NCBI GenBank assembly: GCA_963971225.1
Contig: OZ020269.1
Location: forward strand, 7,502,001 to 7,566,000
From: Melieria omissa
Taxonomy: Eukaryota > Arthropoda > Insecta > Diptera > Ulidiidae
Length of the DNA: 64,000 nucleotides
Reading direction: 5' to 3'
The position numbers and the translations under genes were made by a program. Numbering within the stretch: the first letter of the stretch is position 1; each line of letters begins with the position of its first letter. Below are positions 1-13,819 of the stretch, one piece after another. A model generated the notes under the pieces. The model was not told the DNA's origin and searched no databases. It was given only the letters and a program-made list of their open reading frames with translations.

Positions 1-1657
1 CCAAGTGAGGACTGCAAAGTTGCCTGAGAGCAACTTCAACTATTTCTCATCTTATAGCAAAAGCTAATATTTATGGATTTAATTAAAGTAGGCACCAACA
101 AATTAATATATTTTGAGGTAAATTCAAAGCAAATTACAAAAAATTTACTATTATTCCCAAAATAATTTCCAATAATTTGCAGCGATGTCAGGGAAAGTTT
201 CTGTTCTAATTGAGGTCTACAAATTGATCAAAAAACCCAGTTTCTTTAACAATGGTTAAATAAAAAAACAAAAAGTGATAATTTTGTATGTTTCCATAAA
301 TTTTAAAAAATTTTTCTGTCATTAAAAATATTGATACAAAATTATTTAATCCGTTTTAAGCTAAAATTGTTCAAAAGTAAACTAGCTGTAGAACTCTAAC
401 AAAGAGGCTTGGCGTCCTCAAATGTTGTGTATACACTGAGGTTAAAAAAATGAAGCAATGTTATTAAAAAAAATAATATATTTTTTCATTTGAATTATAA
501 TTCAACAATACTTAGAATTTAATCGAACGTAACCTTCACACTAAATTCCAGCCCACAACTGCATTTAACTGGTCACAAACAAATGTATCAGCATTTTCAA
601 CTGTTGCATCCTTTCATTCATTTTCAATTATTCATATTTCATTGAAAAAATTAATAAATTTGACAAGCGGCAAATTAGCAACACGCGTCGCGTCTGTTCT
701 TTTGGAAATATTTCTTTTCAGAAGTGAAAGTTGTTTATTTATCTAACTGCTGCTCGCTGCAATTTAATTAAACACTCTAAATGTTCGCTGTACGCGCGGA
801 ATGCTTCCAAAGGTCGACTGACCCAGGCGCGCACACCCGACGGCCTTCATTGGCCACATATGACCGCAGACCGATTCGTAGGCTGCCGCTCTGCGGTCTA
901 AGTGCACAATTAACGTCTACTTATTGACACGACATTACAACAACAAAGCCTGATAACTCAATCAGCAATTAAATGCAATTACACAGATTGCCTGCAATTG
1001 TTGTCATTGCTGGCTGGTTTATCGAAATCGAAGTCTGTCGACTCTTTTATGCTCGCCAGAACGTTTCAAGTTAATTTATTTGCCTTTTCCGCGCCTGCCG
1101 TCCTATCTGTTGCAGTTATCAACTTGGAGTGTTGGGCATGTTTTTTCATCTACTTGTTAGCGCCAATTGCCGGCATGAAATGGGTTAATTGTATAAAAAG
1201 TATGAAACGCGATTCTACTTCGAATGGCGATAACAGTGAAGTGACCTTCGTTATCGGTACAGATTGGTTGAATGGAAATCCCGCATTTGAATGGAATTGT
1301 TTTTTTTTCACCTGCGCACCAATTGAGCTTCAATTTAGATAATTCTACAACTTCTCCTGTTGTTGGCGATAAGAAAAAAGTTGCTACGACTGCAATGAAT
1401 GGACTTTCTTTGTTTTCAACCATTGGCGGCAATCAGCGACGAAATGATGAATTATCAAAGATATTTTCATTGAAATAATATTAATTTGAAAGAATTGTAT
1501 TAATAAGTTTGTGATGATTTGTGATTGCGGAAAAATTATATGTTATGGTTACAAATAAAATAAGGTTTTTGAGTAAACTCTGTGCTTGAAGATGGAAAGA
1601 GTTGCTTATAAAAAATTGTATTTAAATAAAAGACAACTATGAAATCAAGGTTTTTAA

Positions 1658-1834
1658 CCGTAGATCGAGCTTCAAAAAAATTAAGGATTATGCTTGTTTA
1701 AATGCTGTTTTAAACAAGCACAATCCCAACACAAAGAAAGCCACAAGGAATGGTTAAATTAATGATATCCTAAAAAATGTTATGATGAAACAAAAACCAA
1801 ATGTATCATTTTTGATACAAAGCTCGATCTACGG
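1658..1834. mobile_element. TTAA-flanked MITE, complete copy
   Basis: A 177-bp element with exact 15-bp inverted ends CCGTAGATCGAGCTT between TTAA sites (1654-1657, 1835-1838). The TTAA target and C-rich tip suggest a piggyBac-mobilised MITE. A second copy starts at 63771. Confidence 0.75.
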
Positions 1835-2020
1835 TTAAACCCATCTTTTTACAAATTATGATAAATACTTAAAAACAAAAACAGAATAAAATAATGTAAT
1901 GATATTAATAATAATAAAATGTAATAATATTAGTAAGTAATATTAAAAGTAGTTGAGTTTTCTTAGCTGACAATTCGCTGAATAAAAGCGTTGGGTTGTC
2001 AGAAAGGCTGGATTTTCAAT

Positions 2021-2281
2021 AATAATTCTGTGGTCAAAAGCAATAACCGCTTAAGTCGACTTAAGAAGAAACTGAGTTATGGATGCCACCACGTTCCCTG
2101 GACTGTGCTTTACGTTTGTGTAAAATCGGGGAGTTGGTAACTTTAAAATAAAAAAAGTTATTAGTAAAAACCTATTCGCATTCCCATAACGAACACACTA
2201 CGCGCTAAAACTTTAAAACGAGATTGCTCGAAACAGCTATTTTCGACTTAAGCGGTTATTGCTTTTGACCACAGAATTATT
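2021..2281. repeat. Inverted repeat with perfect 39-bp arms
   Basis: Arms 2021-2059 and 2243-2281 are exact inverted copies, starting AATAATTCTGTGGTCAAAAG. The 183-bp centre is non-coding. It is a MITE-like unit; a target duplication was not identified. Confidence 0.75.
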
Positions 2282-5271
2282 GGGGCCGAAAAACCAGTTT
2301 TCAATTACATATTTCCTATATTGCCTGACAGCTGGCAGTTTAAATTCTGCTTAAAAAACTAATGAAACGAGTCTTACAGTCTTTCGACAAGAACGCGAAA
2401 ACAAAAGAACTTTCATAAACTGCCAAAAACAACTAATATCCGATATCATTAATAACTGTGAAAAAGATATCTTCAGGTCAGAGTTGAAGCAAAACGCACA
2501 TGGGACAATTTCACCCTTTTCGATGCCCTTGAAAACTAAGTATTTAGGCCCATTAAGGTTTCGAATCAGACAGAGCAAAGTTTGCAAAATTCTGAACAGA
2601 AAACTTAATCGTTTTTTTGCGCTCTGCAGCTTTCATAATCTACGGTCAACAAATGGGCGTGTTCGCAGAATTTAGCCAGAATATGTCATGACTTTCCGAT
2701 AATTCAATATCAGTCATCTTATCAAAAACTGATCGTGAACAATGTTTGCGATTATTTGGCGCGGTAATAAATTCATTTTGATTCTGGAATGTTTGTTTTT
2801 GTCATTTAGAGTTTTTATTAATTCGTTTTTTTAAAGCGAAGATTACGCCACATGACTCAGATTTGACAGTATTTGAAATTCTTGTTTTTTTAATTTCGCT
2901 AATTTGATATCGTGCTTGCGATAATGCACTGACCCTTCATGCATACATACATACACAATTATTTGTATATGAAACGCCCCTATAATTTTGTGACGATAAA
3001 TAGGCAAAACTAAAACTACAGACACATCGGCGAGAATTTTAATTAACGTGGGGAGTTATTAGTATTGACGCGCAGAGGAGTTTGCTATTAAAAACTATAT
3101 ACAAACACAATTAAAAAAAAAAAAATTATAATTAAAATGAGTTGAACTATGTGTGATTGCAATCGTGGAATGCTGCACTTGTGTTGGCGAATAATCTTTC
3201 CACAATTTAATTGAAATTTGGTTTAGTTGTGCTGAGAGCGCAATGAACAGCACAGTTGGCAGACGGCAAATAATTACTTTTCTAATTGCAAAAATCGCAC
3301 TGCGTCAAACTGGACTTCCCTTTGAAATTATGTAATCGCAGACTTGAAATAGCGCATTGAATTTTAGCCTAAATCAGTGATGGCCATTCTGCTTTTCGCA
3401 AGTAGTAGAGTGGTCATTGCTGGTCTAAATATTATTCAAATAAATTAAATTAAAATAAGCAGCGAGATGACGAGATGTTTGCATCAAACGACTACATTTG
3501 GCACCCCCAGTCCCAACGGATTAGTTACCTTCTCAAGCGAAATCGGCCGCCGAAGACCATTTTCAGATGACTGATGGTATCCACAATGTCGAACTCCAGC
3601 TTTAACCGTTCAATGTTTACAATTTCAAATGTCGAACAACAGCGCAGCAACACTGGTTCACAATTTTGCTAAAAGTTAAACCGAGAACGTCTGCTTTGCC
3701 GCAGCGGGTTTTGTGCAAAAAAAGCTGCTCGAAAGGCAGTGGATTTCACAATTGTTGCCACGGCGCAAATGTCAGAAAGCTACAAAATACGAATTGCGAG
3801 TTTTCTTTGGTGTCAGATTAGCGGAACAAAGTGCAGCAACAACAACAACAAAACCAACGAACACTGCTGTGTTGCTGTCGCTGGCGTTAATTGGATTTTG
3901 TTGGAGGCACTCAGTACGTTTTGGTTGTTCTTTGTTGTTGCCTTTTCGATTTAATACATTTTAATGCACAAATATTTTGCAGCTGCTTTGGCGCACTGTT
4001 TTAATGGTTATAATTTATTTGCTGTTGTTGTTGTTATTATAACTATTTCATTGTTGTAGGCAGAAAGTTAAAATTGCGCAAATTTATTTTCTTTCTGTGC
4101 GCTGTTTCACTCGATCGCTGCGCCGTTTCCGTTCTGTGCGGCGACAACGTTGCTGAAAAACTGTCATGCGATATGTCAATAAATTTAATTCAACATTTTC
4201 GTTGCTGCGGCTGCGATGTTAAGGCTGTGCAGGCAACCCGAAACACAAACGTCAGCACAAAACAAACACACACAACGAAAGCAGTAGCGACGACGACGAC
4301 GATCGCGCGAAGGGGACACGCCGCAAAGGGGAAAGTTTAGCGGCGGCACGTCTGCTGACACGGTCAAAAGCTGCAACAACAACAATGCTCGTCAAAAGTC
4401 AAAGCAACACGCAAAAACCGATAATAAAACGCTGCCAAATCACAAAAACTATCCAAAAGGAAATGACAACAATTTCTTTGCTTTGCACTCCGAATGCTTC
4501 ACTTCTTCCGCGTTAATGCGGCACTTGTTGTTGTTGCAGTGTTAGTTGCAGCCAAATTTGCGGTTGTATTGTCGACTTGTTTTGCTTATTCACAATTTCA
4601 TGGTCGTTTGATTTTTCGGGCCAACAAGCCAATAGGCCAATCAGCGCCGCACAGCGATTCCGATATGACAAAAATTTGATCGCAAAACCTTCTTGGCAGC
4701 AATGCACGTCGACGCTTTGCTAAAATAACCAGCCGTAGACACGCAAACACTGCACAAGATACAACACTAAAGAAAACAAAAACAAAACGTTCGACCGCAG
4801 TTGCCGATTCCAGCGCGAGTGTGTTTTGGTTGTACGCGTACGCGACGCTCGCTCGTGCAAACGCGTCGACAGTTGGTGCTCGTTTGAAACGTGTTTACGA
4901 GCCAACCAGCCAGCAGGGCCAGCCGGCGAGCCAAGCAACTGGCCAATTCTGCGCGTCACAGCGTTGCCACATTGCAGCGGAGTTGTTAAGGGATTTCGGA
5001 GTTGCAAATATTTTAGGGCTGTGTTTCTATTCAATTCTATTTATAACTTCACTTCTCACGAAATGTATGATGGAAAAATATGCGCAACATTTTCACAAGT
5101 TCTAAATTAATTAGGCGTTGATTGTCTAAGGAAAACTAAATAATCGGGAATTATGTGACAGCTGTAATGAAGATATTTTGCAAATCATTTTATGTATTAA
5201 AAACCTCAAAGCCCAAGCTGCAATTTTCATGCCTCACATTACTGAAAGTTGGCCCATTGGAGTAGGGACTC

Positions 5272-5339
5272 GTTTTAAAGTCGACCCTAATATTTCGGGG
5301 GAGGTTTCAACCCCCAAAACCCCCCTGAATCCGCCACTG
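5272..5339. mobile_element. Truncated end of the 13.7-kb hAT MITE family
   Basis: A right-end fragment: TTAAAGTCGACCCTAATATT and TTTCAACCCCCAAAAC, ending CTGAATCCGCCACTG at 5339. It matches the 3' half of the element at 13661-13819. The left end is not found upstream, so it is truncated or diverged. Confidence 0.6.
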
Positions 5340-6528
5340 GTTGGATCCCCAATCCAAGTGTTTTGGCCTAAAATTCGTTATGTATGCGTACGAAGGTCAT
5401 TTGCACTTTTGCTCATTTTCATGTCGATCTGGCTTTTAGGTAAGAACCACCACTGTTCTTACTTCAGTGCCGACAGCAAGCAAAGGCCGGTCGCCGCATG
5501 ACACACGAAGAAGAGAGCCAACGATTCGAGCTACTCCGAAATTTTCGGACCAACTTCAGAGCAAACCAAATGGTCAACATGGAAAGTCACAGCGCGAGCT
5601 AAACTAACGAAATGTGCACGAAAGAATGAGCGATGGGGGGCGATAAAACAGAGCAACGCCGATAAGTAGCAGCGCTCAGATACTTTTCGGAAGCCGTCTG
5701 TTGCTTTAGCGAGAGCAACAGCTGCCCAGTCCGTTGCCGAAAGACAGTGCATTGAATGTGTTGTGTTGTGCAGCTGGTTGAAAGATCACTCGGCGTTAGT
5801 TCGATCGGTCGCCCACAATTCACAAATCATTTGTGAAGTTTGTGCAGGGGAAAATTCAATTTAGAGGTTATGTTTGCCACTTGTTGCCAAGTTTGTTGCA
5901 AAGCCGGTGCGGCACATACAATTTGTACCTGGCACTGGCTGCATGTGTGCGTTCGACAAATTGTTTTGTTTTCTTTTGTGCGCATCTTCCACTTTAATGC
6001 CCGACTGGCTAATCAATGCGGAAATCATTTGCATTGTTCGCACATACACATACACACACACAACTAACACATTGCATTTATATTGTGGCACTGCTGCGTG
6101 CTGCATCTGCTGCGTGTGGCAGCTGCTGCAGCATGTCGTGCAATAAATTTGTGGCAATTACCAATCAATGATGGCCAAGCGATAAAATGTCATGATTGAA
6201 TTTTTGTTGCTACTTATAATGTGAAGTGAAAAGAAATGGCAGGGACAGGCGAGGAATGTGGAAATGCAAAGTAGCGATAAGGCAGTTGCGGACAGCGGAC
6301 AAATTCCGTCGTTGACATTTCTAAATTGTAGGAAAACATAATTTAACTTTGCAACAACTTGTCTTTCGGATTTCATTGGTTTCAGCAGGAAACTGAGGTT
6401 CGAGACTTCGAAGTTGAAGAAAAAACTAACTTTAACCCTTACATACTGTGATTATTGGAGTGTTTTCAATCATTCTTATAAGTAGACAAACATTGATTAC
6501 ACAGGGCAACAAATTTCAACTTTTGGTC

Positions 6529-7134
6529 GGCTTTTCTGGGTTTGACATCAGTTCTAGGGTAATTAGGGACCCCTGATTTCAAATCCGCAAACCGTTTTTA
6601 AAACTATGTTTCCGTTTTCGAAAAAAATGGCCCTTAATTAATTTTTTAAGGAAAAAGTATCAAAAATGATGAAAATGACTATGGTACATTTTTGCTATTA
6701 TTTCAATTAGAATGGGAATCACATAAAAAAACTTGCCTGTGTTGTATTATTTGATGTTTCCGCTTTCATTTAACACCTAACTCATTAATAGATTAAAGAA
6801 AAATGTGTGTGTTTTTCATCATTAAATAAAAAGCCATGAAATTCCATATTTTCCGACTTTGAGGTCCAATTACCGCGGGATCGTAAAACTTATAAAAATA
6901 AATTACATTGGAAAAGAAGTCGTGAGGTGTGGTAAATGCTGCAAAGTGAAAACCATGTAAACCAGTTTATTGGTTTAGAAGTTACAATCCCAAACATGAA
7001 AAAGTCAGGGAAAATACGAAAAAGTGACACGCCCATTTTTTGCGAAAACGGAAACTAAGTTTTAAAAATGGTTTGCGGATTCGAAATCAGCGGTCCCTAA
7101 TTACCCTAGAACTGATGTCAAACCCAGAAAAGCC
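6529..7134. repeat. Long inverted repeat with 92-bp arms
   Basis: Arms 6529-6620 and 7043-7134 match inverted over 92 bp with about five mismatches, beginning GGCTTTTCTGGGTTTGACAT. Similarity weakens but continues inward for a dozen bases. The 420-bp centre is AT-rich and non-coding. It is probably a foldback element or MITE; no clear target duplication was found. Confidence 0.75.
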
Positions 7135-9066
7135 ATTTTGCTGTTGATCAGTGTTACCGAATGACTGACTTAAAAGTTCTTCAAAAATTTTTACGCCTAG
7201 TTGCCAACTTTTTTATTTTTGTTTACAATGAAATTTGCTTTTTTTGTGGTCGTCTCGCTGATACTTAAAACAAAAATATTCGCAATATTTCTAATTTCTG
7301 TTTGCAAAATTTAAAAATTTGTTTAAATGACTTATTAAGCTTTTTTTCAATCTCAAATTTAGGGCTTTTATGTGAATCTTCTCCCCCTGACTACTAGCTT
7401 CATTCTGCCTTTGGCTTCTTAAGCTTCAGTTGTGTTGGCGTCAGCTTTGTTGCTGCACAGTAATAGTTTCCCAATAGCTGCATTTGTTTTTGTATGATAT
7501 CGATTTGCTGCTCTGCTTCTTCTTTCTCTTCGACATCATATGAAAAGGCTGCTGGCGCTGTCTGCTGCTCGCAATGTGGCAGTTACAGCCACACATGCAA
7601 CAATATGAATATGAGAAATTGTTATGCTGAACTATTGAACTCTCGTTTGTGGCACAGACAAGCAGCACAAAGCAAAACAACAACAGCAACAATAAAAAAA
7701 AAATAACCAAGCGACTCTAACAGAAAAAACCAAGTCTACAATGTTTCGTAACGACAGATTGAACGATTGAACGATTGAGTAACAAACGAAACATAAACAA
7801 TCAAAAATTGTCCTACCAATGACACCTGTGCGACAGTACTGTTTTGCTGTCATTGTTTTTGGGGTTGGCCCGCCTTTGAATTTATGATGCTATACTTGTG
7901 AGATTTTCAACTATTTTAAGTAAATTGTATGTTAATACTTTGTATATACATGTAATTCAAGAAGAGTTCGAGATCTGAAATGTGTAAAGCCCGAAAACAT
8001 AAAGAAATCAGATGCCCCTTTTATCAGCTCGCCCAAAAGCATGCTACAGAAAGTTTTATTTCAGCTTTGCTGCATGAATACAGTGAAATGACGCAATTGT
8101 TTGCCTACTTTTAGGGGCATATTGATAGCTCGTTGGCACAGTGGTGGGTGTTTTGTGCAATTCTCATCCAAATGCATATTAAATTAATTGATTATATGAA
8201 ATAAACAATTATTGCATATGAACAATAATTTTGTTATTGTTAACAAAATAATGTATTTATTTGAAAAATTGTATCCATTAAAATAATTAATTTTATGCAA
8301 TCACCTAATACTATCTCCGCTTCCAACCGCTGCCTTCTGTTGCCAACAAAATATTTTCCCGCAACACGCTAAACTCAAATTTAACATGTTGCACAATTTG
8401 CCCGGTTGCGCCGCGCTCTGAGCGCTCCAATTACAAATTGCTTTGCGAAGCGCTGGCGGTTTGTGTGCCAATTGCCGGCCATCATATAAAATAAAATGGC
8501 ATGGAAATAAATATAAAAATAAATATAAATCGCCTTTTGTTCGCCACAGCCACAGCGTCAATTGAGCAATGCGGCTTCACAGGCGCAACGGACAGACATG
8601 GCCGGAAAGTGCGCTGCCATTGCCAGCGATTGAGTCAACCAGCGAAACAAAAGAACGCAACGCCATCGATAGCTCGATTGATCGTTCGTTGGCTCATAGC
8701 TGATAATGACAACTGCCGCCACTGCTGCCACTGTTGCTGCCGTGCCTGTGAGTGTTGTTGGTGCCACACTAATGTTGGTAGCAATGTCTCAGCGCGCGCC
8801 CACTCCGCACTCGCCTTCAACGACCATCGCCGAAAACCGCGTGTTGTTCATAAATTTGCGCTTGAATTGGCGTTTGCGGCTCCCACCAGTGTCGCGCTGA
8901 ATTTATTGCGCTCGAGCCAGCAGCGCGAACAACAAGCAGCGAACAGCGCGCATAAGTGTAGCGCTTAATTGCAGCAACTGCGGCACGGTCGCTGCAACAA
9001 TTATTGCCACAAATTGAATTGTTTCGCTATTTTAAGCGGCTGCTCTGCTGTTTCACCCGTCCGCTC

Positions 9067-9088
9067 GTCTGTCTGTCTGTCTGTCTGT
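9067..9088. repeat. GTCT microsatellite
   Basis: Five and a half perfect GTCT units in noncoding sequence. Confidence 0.8.
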
Positions 9089-12000
9089 GTCTATGTTTGT
9101 GCATCCAACTGAGTGTTTGCCGTCCGTCCTGCTGTCGTTTGCCAAATTTATGCACTCACATTGTGCGGTTCGTTGTGTTAGTGGCAGCCATGCGCGGAAG
9201 ATCCTTCTTCGCGACTCTCAACAGCGCATAGCAAATTGTGTTGCGCTTTCACTTCGAATGTGCAGCACTTGGAGCAATTACAACAAATTTGTATGCTGAA
9301 GCCGAAAGCTGAACTTATGGTAGTAAAGAGCGGAGCGGCAGAGGTTGTTCTCAAACTATTTCTAAACAGTTTGCTTCTTTTTAATTTCTACTGCTGTTTT
9401 TGTTCCATTAGATCCTTCACGTCTGCTTTCCATCTAAGCCTTTACAACAAATGTTTAGAAACACTTGGTGATCAGAAAATTCAGGTCAAAATAGGAAAAA
9501 CCTTACTAAAATCACAAAATTGGGTCAAAAAGGTAGTAACCAGCTACAATAAAAATAATAGTGCAACATTGCATAAACAACACTTGAAGATTTTCTGGCA
9601 AATATTGCACACACCTACACACACAAAGCCACTTAAAGATATTCGCCGTGCATTTACAGATTGTAAGTGACACCAGCGGAAGACCTTTGCCGCACGATTT
9701 CTTACACAATGGCGCGCATTAAGCCACACACTCACATAAACACACACACACACACAACGCTGGCACACAGACGAGAATAAGAAACCAACGAAAGGTTTCC
9801 ATTTCGCATTTTCGCAGGCAAAATTAATCAGAAGTGACAGCCACAAAACGGCCAAGCGGCAACGTGCCACATGGCCACCGCTCATAAAAATTTGTATCTG
9901 TGCATTGCTGCTTTTGGTTCTATTGCCAGATTCACTTTTGTACACAAATTTTCGTTTTACTTTCATACAAGTGCGCCGTATGCTTGGCCCCTCCCACCCC
10001 CTTCTGACGCGAACTGCTGTTGCTTGTCGTTGACATAGGCGTGTGCTGTGGCATCGCGATATGTCGCCGTCAATGTTGCAAAGCAACCGCAAAGGTTGGT
10101 GTAAATTGGACACAACAAGAGCGGCGGAATGGGCGTTTGCGGTGACTCGTGTGGCCGTCCGTCTGCCGATTGCAACTCTTGATTGGTGCCTATGATTTTG
10201 TTATTTGGTTCAACAAATTCGACTGTGGAGATAAATAAAGTCACCGTGCCAAGGCTTTGTTGGAATAAAGTGCAGCGCTTTTTGCAGTGGTTGCCACACT
10301 ACACAAAACTGTTAATTTTGCCTTTTCCACTGCACTTGCAACAAGCCACAATGCTTTTAAGGCAAAAAAACAAACAAACAAGTTTGAAATTAGGTCTTCG
10401 AGGTTAGGTTTTCTTTTGCTGTCAGCTGCAAAATTAACGCATTTGCTACGCAATTGTCACCTCTTTGTGGCACTTTTGCGCTATTCAGCAGCACCTCAGC
10501 GCGTTCATTTGTCATCCAAACAGTCTGATTTTTTTCTTCTATGCTGCAATACAAAAGACTCAAGCAACAAACTCAATTTGGCTTACAATTTGCACAATCC
10601 GCTCAGTGCAATTGCCACATGTGGCAGCTCGGCGAAACCTTGACTGCACGTCAAGTTGCAACAGCAAACCGGGACACCAGGCTGTATGCCACATGCCGCA
10701 CAAATGGCGGTTTAGCTCTGCGGCCCTCACCTGTAAAACATTTGCGCATTTGCTTCCGCACTCTTCGCGTCCCAACTGCTGGCACACTTTTTTCCGCAGC
10801 CAATTTGTTGCGAGCTTGCAGCCAAAATCACCACACAATTTTCGGTTTTTACTTCTTAAACTGCAATTAATGCCACCTGCCGCCACCACCAGTGCCCCGG
10901 CCGCCCGCCCGCTTCACTGCTACTCCCACTGTGGTGCGGGCTCAAGCTTTCAGCAGCTGTTGCCACGCTGTTGCGCAGCGTCCATTTGCTTTGCCCCAAC
11001 TGTTGTTGTTATTATTGTTCTTTTTGTTGTTATTTCGTTATCTGTAGCAAAAAAAATGTTACGCTTAATTATCGACACCTACAGCCACGGGTTCAAGCCA
11101 GAAAAAACATACAACTAAGACAACAACAACTAAAAGCCAACAACTAACACACACACACACACAAATCTACGCGCCTCAATTTGCGTTTAGCAGACTTTGT
11201 AGCAAACACAAAATTGTACAAAATTGCCGCTGTTGCAGCTGATTTGCGCTCTTGTTGGTTGTTGTTGTAGCATAGCGTTGATTTTTTTTCCTCGACGTTT
11301 GTAAGCTGTTTTGTTTTGGGGTTTTTGCGAAATTGCCTTTTCGACACTCGTTGTGGTAACTCTATGGAAAAGCCATGGAGAGCTGCCAGAGCAACAACAA
11401 CAATAACGGCACATTTGCGCCGCCACAATTATCACGTCGAAAAGTGAAACAATTGCGCGGCGATTAAGTTTTATGCCCAAAGGGCAGTGGCACAAGGCGC
11501 AAGGCGCCGTTTTAGGGCGGTCAGGAGGCGGTGGTGGTGATTGTGTTGCTGTGCCCAACTCGACGCGCTCGTAGCACTTTACTACAGATAACATTAATGG
11601 AGACCTCGACTTTAATTTCAATTGCGATTTTGGTCGTTAAAAAGCAGAAATGGTGCAAGGAAAGAGTTGGCGGTGAAGTGGGAGGTGCAGGCAAAGATTT
11701 TCAAAAACGAGCAACAAACTCTGCAGGCAGTTTAGATTTGTTGGAACACACCCAGACTTGGTGTGGTTTCAATGGTTCTTCAGAAAATGAAGACTAGAGT
11801 AAACCTCTCAGCGAAAGTCGATGTTAAATTTATTTAAATATGTGAATTCTGCACAATTTTAATTTAAATACTATTTTAATACAGAAAACTAATTTCAAAT
11901 CTTTAAGAATTCCAATTTTCTCAGTGCACCCTTTTCGGCTTGTTGGCTATTGAACCATTCAACGCTCAAATTGGATACATTTATCTCTTCAGCGTGGCCC

Positions 12001-13660
12001 GGCGTGACCTCAAATTGACTGCCAAGTCAAATGCCACGCGGCACAGCTCACTGTCCAGCCCGCAAACAATGCAATAAGGCGAAATAAGGTAAAAATAAAA
12101 TAAGTAAAACACTGGACGAAGCAACGAATCCATTGCCCAAGTTTGGCAAATACACAATTCGATTGCGTTTTCAATTCTGTTTCCACTGTCCAAATGAACA
12201 TTTTGGGAAGCTGCCCAAAAAGGTCAAAGCTAAGCATTAAATTCTAGCGGAGCAAAAGATATTAATCGCTAAATCAAGAAACGCCGCCATATTGCTAATG
12301 CAATGCAAGGACATTATACAAAAATTAGGAACTTTCACTTAAAAGTTTCTCAGAATTGTTTAACCATACTTGTATGATGTCCAAGTCCAACCAGCTACAA
12401 TTAGACCAGCAAACAACATACAGACGACATACATACATTAAATAAACTGGGGGGGTAGATGAGCTGGTCCGAAGCAGATCAACCAGGTTTCTCACTACTT
12501 ACAAATTGCTAGTCTTCGTCGTTAGCCAGGGAAACTGGGCATTATATGTGCTCGAAGGTGTCTCCGTCTTGTGATCTAACACTCACATTTGAAATTCTCT
12601 TATAAGATGCATTTTCAACATTTAATTGTCGCAACAGCAAAGCAATTTGCGACGCCGTGCGTGCAAAATCCATTCAATACCAAAATGCAGTTGAGGCATT
12701 TTCGACCAATTGTAGGTGAATTCTTTTCATTCTTCGACACGTTCCAAGCGTGTATTGCGCAAGCGTGCCAAATCACCGACTGACACTAATGAGCACAGAA
12801 TCGGCGCGCTGTCGCATGCATCAAAGTCAAAGCCGGTAAGTAAATTTATGTATTACGCGACCGCAGCGCACAATCAGAGCAAACGCCAATAACAAATTGC
12901 ACAAAAACAAAAGACTTGTGCGCGGCGGTAATTGTTGCTGTTGGTGTTGGCGCTGGTCACGGACAGCGTTGACAATAAATGTTTGTACACAAATATTTAA
13001 TTTTTCCCACTCGAAAACTTGGCTACAAAACTCGTAACCAATTCCCAGCAGTCACAAATAATTACAGCACAACAACAACGCCACAGGTTCACCAACCATT
13101 TTACATTTCAAATCCATAATCGTTGCTCAGCTCCAACCAATTGAATGGACACTCAGTCTGAGTTGGTGTCCGAGCTGCAACTACGAATAGCTAAAAACTT
13201 CCATAGGTTGTTTGTTGTTGTTGTCTTGAATGGCAAACATGTGTAAAAGATTTGGGGGAGTGGGTCAGCCGCAAAGTCACCAATAGCTGTCAATTGAGCA
13301 TGCGACAGCCAAACGGATGACAGCTGAACAGCCGCAGGGGCGACAGGCGACAGACAGCCATCGAAAGCGAAAGTTTACCGCCAGTTGTTTGGTGGTTTGC
13401 TGTTTCGGGGCGCGTGCGCACAGTTCACGCGTTTGTTTGCCGCACCAGTGCCTCACGGCGACCGAAACAATGCAAACTTTGTGCACATTTAATTTCATAA
13501 TCCAATTATAGCAACAATCACAGGCCCCGACAGCGGATTGGTTGTGAGCGCGATGGCAACGTGGCCGAGATTTGGACGTCAAACTCAAGTCAATCGTTTT
13601 AAATCTTTCGGAACGCGCGGAGAAGTTAATTCTTTCAGGATCATAAAGATGTCAATCTGG

Positions 13661-13819
13661 CAGGGGCGGATTCAGAAAAATATTTTGGGGGGGTTTCAAA
13701 AAGTAATTCTTTAATATTCATAAAATGACAAAAATTGCATTTTCATTTGTATGTAGTTTTAAAGTGGACCCTAATATTTCGGGGGTTTCAACCCCCAAAA
13801 CCCCCTGAATCCGCCAATG
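13661..13819. mobile_element. Short hAT MITE
   Basis: A 159-bp element with ends CAGGGGCGGATTCAG and, from the right, CATTGGCGGATTCAG. It is flanked by CAATCTGG (13653-13660) and CAATCTGA (13820-13827), a 7/8 match to an 8-bp duplication. The G-rich sub-terminal TTTCGGGGGTTTCAACCCCC part recurs at 5272-5339. Confidence 0.78.

Noticed and set aside
1192..1200. TATAAAAAG as a promoter TATA box
   Set aside because: AT-rich surroundings and no transcript start or gene next to it.
10465..11118. A 217-residue plus-strand frame
   Set aside because: Composition follows GC-rich noncoding sequence with CA and GTT runs; no motif, no splice or start support.
12789..12836. Plus-strand ATG with a GTAAGT donor
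   Set aside because: Short open frame and no acceptable following exon on that strand.
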